Shown here: positions 6,762 through 7,506 of the stretch, piece after piece
How the letters are laid out: each line of letters opens with the position of its first letter
Position numbering within the stretch: position 1 is the first letter of the stretch
Assembly (NCBI GenBank): GCA_038240295.1
Contig: JBBSDW010000150.1
Span: 1-7,506 of the forward strand
Direction: 5' to 3'
Source of the DNA: JABDDM01 sp038240295
Lineage (GTDB): Bacteria > Bacteroidota > Ignavibacteria > Palsa-1295
Length of the DNA: 7,506 nt
Made by a program: the position numbers and the translations under genes
The notes under the pieces: model-generated
The model's database searches: none
What the model was told of the DNA's origin: nothing
The model's input: only the letters and a program-made list of their open reading frames with translations

Positions 6762-6975
6762 ATGAACATCACGAACTCACCTAACACTCGAAATGCAGCG
6801 GACCCTTTCGCAGTGTTCGTCCGATCAAACCGGCGCACGATGAACCCTGCCAGAACCTTTGGCCCAGCACTCTTCTCGCATACGCCCGATACGGTGCGGC
6901 ACTATCTACTCGCCCCCCTGCATCGGCGCCTCGCTCGCTGCCGTCGTTTATGACTGGCTTAGGTCTGAGAGATAA
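6762..6975 (+). pseudogene. Aquaporin (MIP family) C-terminal remnant, frameshifted
   Basis: Only the last 70 or so codons of an aquaporin-like channel remain. The frame starting at 6762 gives TMNPARTFGPALFS at 6837-6878, the second NPA motif with the pore-lining Arg (6852-6854), and then YLLAP. At 6913-6918 six Cs occur. Removing one lets the frame continue as CIGASLAAVVYDWL, a typical last aquaporin transmembrane segment, ending at TAA 6973-6975. The first NPA and the first four or five membrane segments are missing: the intact SRPBCC gene ends only 4 bases upstream. Just before the second NPA, another frame gives PI-x-x-GA-like residues, hinting at more indels around 6825-6836. A functional channel is impossible. 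It could instead be read as a 63-codon short ORF, but the restored-frame homology argues for decay. Confidence 0.78.
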
Positions 6976-7164
6976 ATTCCGTTTCCACTATCGTATGAAG
7001 TGATCGATGTTCGCGGCGCAGTTATTTGCAGAAGCGAACTCAAGGCCAGCACGCGGGGTATCAATGAATTGTCGATGCCTTCCGATCTGCCGAGTGGCAG
7101 ATACTTACTGCATGTACAGGCCGGAAATTATTCTGAATCGAGTTCCTTTGAGATTGTTCGATAG
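6971..7164 (+). pseudogene. Orphan T9SS C-terminal sorting domain remnant
   Basis: From 6994 to the TAG at 7162-7164, one frame reads as the second half of a type A T9SS sorting domain. It has YEVIDVRGAVICRSE (compare YRLYDQLGRLV in the intact gene), then LPSGRYLLHVQAG (compare LIAGQYFCVLNLG) and a final SSSFEIVR. The piece just upstream, DKFRFHYR at 6971-6994, is in a different frame and looks like the preceding strand (PNP-x-x-x-F-x-F). A frameshift or small deletion therefore lies near 6992. The frame containing YEVIDVRG has a stop at 6973-6975, no start codon and no secreted protein in front. This is the tail of a lost secreted-protein gene. It differs clearly from the domain at 3323-4531, so it is not a recent copy of it. 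Confidence 0.72.
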
Positions 7165-7284
7165 AACCCACGTCGAATGCAACTCGAGCTCGAAAGAGAA
7201 ACGACGGAGAATGATGCGTAAGAGCGATCTCCATAAGTCCAACCTCGCTAACGTTATCGTCGGATTCAAGGAATAGCTCAAGTC
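7165..7284. other. Unassigned 120-base stretch between sorting-domain remnant and HTH gene
   Basis: I see no convincing gene, RNA, repeat or promoter here. Short frames, such as 14 codons from 7177 and 21 codons from 7211, have no recognisable product. An AAGGAA at 7268-7273 lies 11 bases before the ATG at 7285 and may serve as its ribosome-binding site. The stretch may simply be further decayed sequence. Confidence 0.4.
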
Positions 7285-7506
7285 ATGAATCGCATTGATA
7301 GAGTTACAGCTATCCTCATTCAGCTTCAATCCAAACGGATCGTAAAAGCGCAGGAAGTTGCCGAGCGCTTTTTGATGGCGACCGATGAACTCGATTTTGC
7401 GAAGAATCCCTACAAGGAAGAAGTGATCAATACCACGCCTGAGTTGCTTAGCTTTTTTGAAAAGCGGTTGAAGCAAGGGCGAGCCGATCTTGCTGACGCC
7501 GACGAG
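7285..7506 (+). CDS. HTH_11 (YafY-like) N-terminus, odd continuation, cut by window edge
   Basis: An open frame runs from ATG 7285 to the right edge (74 codons). Residues 1-29 (MNRIDRVTAILIQLQSK, then KAQEVAERF) match the first two helices of the HTH_11 winged-helix DNA-binding domain of YafY/WYL-type transcription regulators. In that family AERF is followed by the recognition helix (roughly S-x-R-T-I-Y-R-D). Here it is instead followed by LMATDELDFAKNPYKEEV and PELLSFFEKRLKQG, acidic helical sequence that I cannot place. Other frames do not restore the recognition helix. The codons remain GC-biased and coding-like, so an in-frame deletion or fusion near 7370-7377 is the simplest reading. An internal ATG at 7375 could also start the second part as its own gene. 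Function is uncertain; it may be another degraded gene in this zone. Confidence 0.55.
   Translation, partial: MNRIDRVTAILIQLQSKRIVKAQEVAERFLMATDELDFAKNPYKEEVINTTPELLSFFEKRLKQGRADLADADE

Noticed and set aside
7105..7476. 123-codon minus-strand frame near the right edge
   Set aside because: It runs antisense to both the sorting-domain remnant and the HTH frame, with no recognisable features.
1..7506. CRISPR array, tRNA, rRNA, insertion sequence or phage genes
   Set aside because: No regular repeat-spacer pattern, transposase or integrase motifs, terminal inverted repeats or RNA gene signatures were seen.

Overview
The window looks like a chromosomal piece from a member of the Bacteroidota/Ignavibacteria/Kapabacteria (FCB) group. 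The best evidence is a secreted protein with a C-terminal type IX secretion (T9SS) sorting domain, plus a second, broken copy of such a domain. Most starts also lack a clear Shine-Dalgarno sequence, and several intergenic sites match the Bacteroidota -7 promoter element TAnnTTTG. Base composition looks moderate (about half GC by eye). I cannot place the organism more precisely.

Layout. Positions 1-2156 (minus strand) hold a likely two-gene unit: a sugar-phosphate nucleotidyltransferase with C-terminal left-handed beta-helix repeats, followed 22 bases later by a DUF885-family protein that runs off the left edge before its predicted metal-binding motif. Across a 168-base divergent gap, positions 2325-4531 (plus strand) hold a pair of exported beta-propeller proteins: a putative lipoprotein with WD40/TolB-like repeats, then an Asp-box (BNR) propeller ending in a T9SS sorting domain. 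This pair converges on the next minus-strand unit, and the two 3' coding ends overlap by 17 bases.

Positions 4515-6265 (minus strand) hold a CLC-type anion antiporter whose motifs resemble the fluoride-exporting CLC-F subclass. It is joined by an ATGA start/stop overlap to an upstream 111-residue protein that I do not recognise. A 72-base divergent gap with back-to-back TAnnTTTG candidates separates this unit from a small SRPBCC (AHSA1-like) protein at 6338-6757.

From 6758 to about 7284 there is no intact gene. The stretch is a gene graveyard. It holds the 3' end of an aquaporin (second NPA motif and last transmembrane segment, broken by one extra C in a C6 run), then the tail of a T9SS sorting domain without its protein. 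The last 222 bases start a protein with a YafY/HTH_11-type N-terminus, but its reading frame changes character exactly where the recognition helix should be. It may be another deletion fusion.

Functionally this is ordinary accessory chromosome: envelope sugar activation, surface/secreted propellers, halide (probably fluoride) resistance, and a zone of gene decay. I found no convincing new defence or mobile system. The most interesting items are the decaying zone, the unknown small protein coupled to the CLC antiporter, and the odd truncated regulator.
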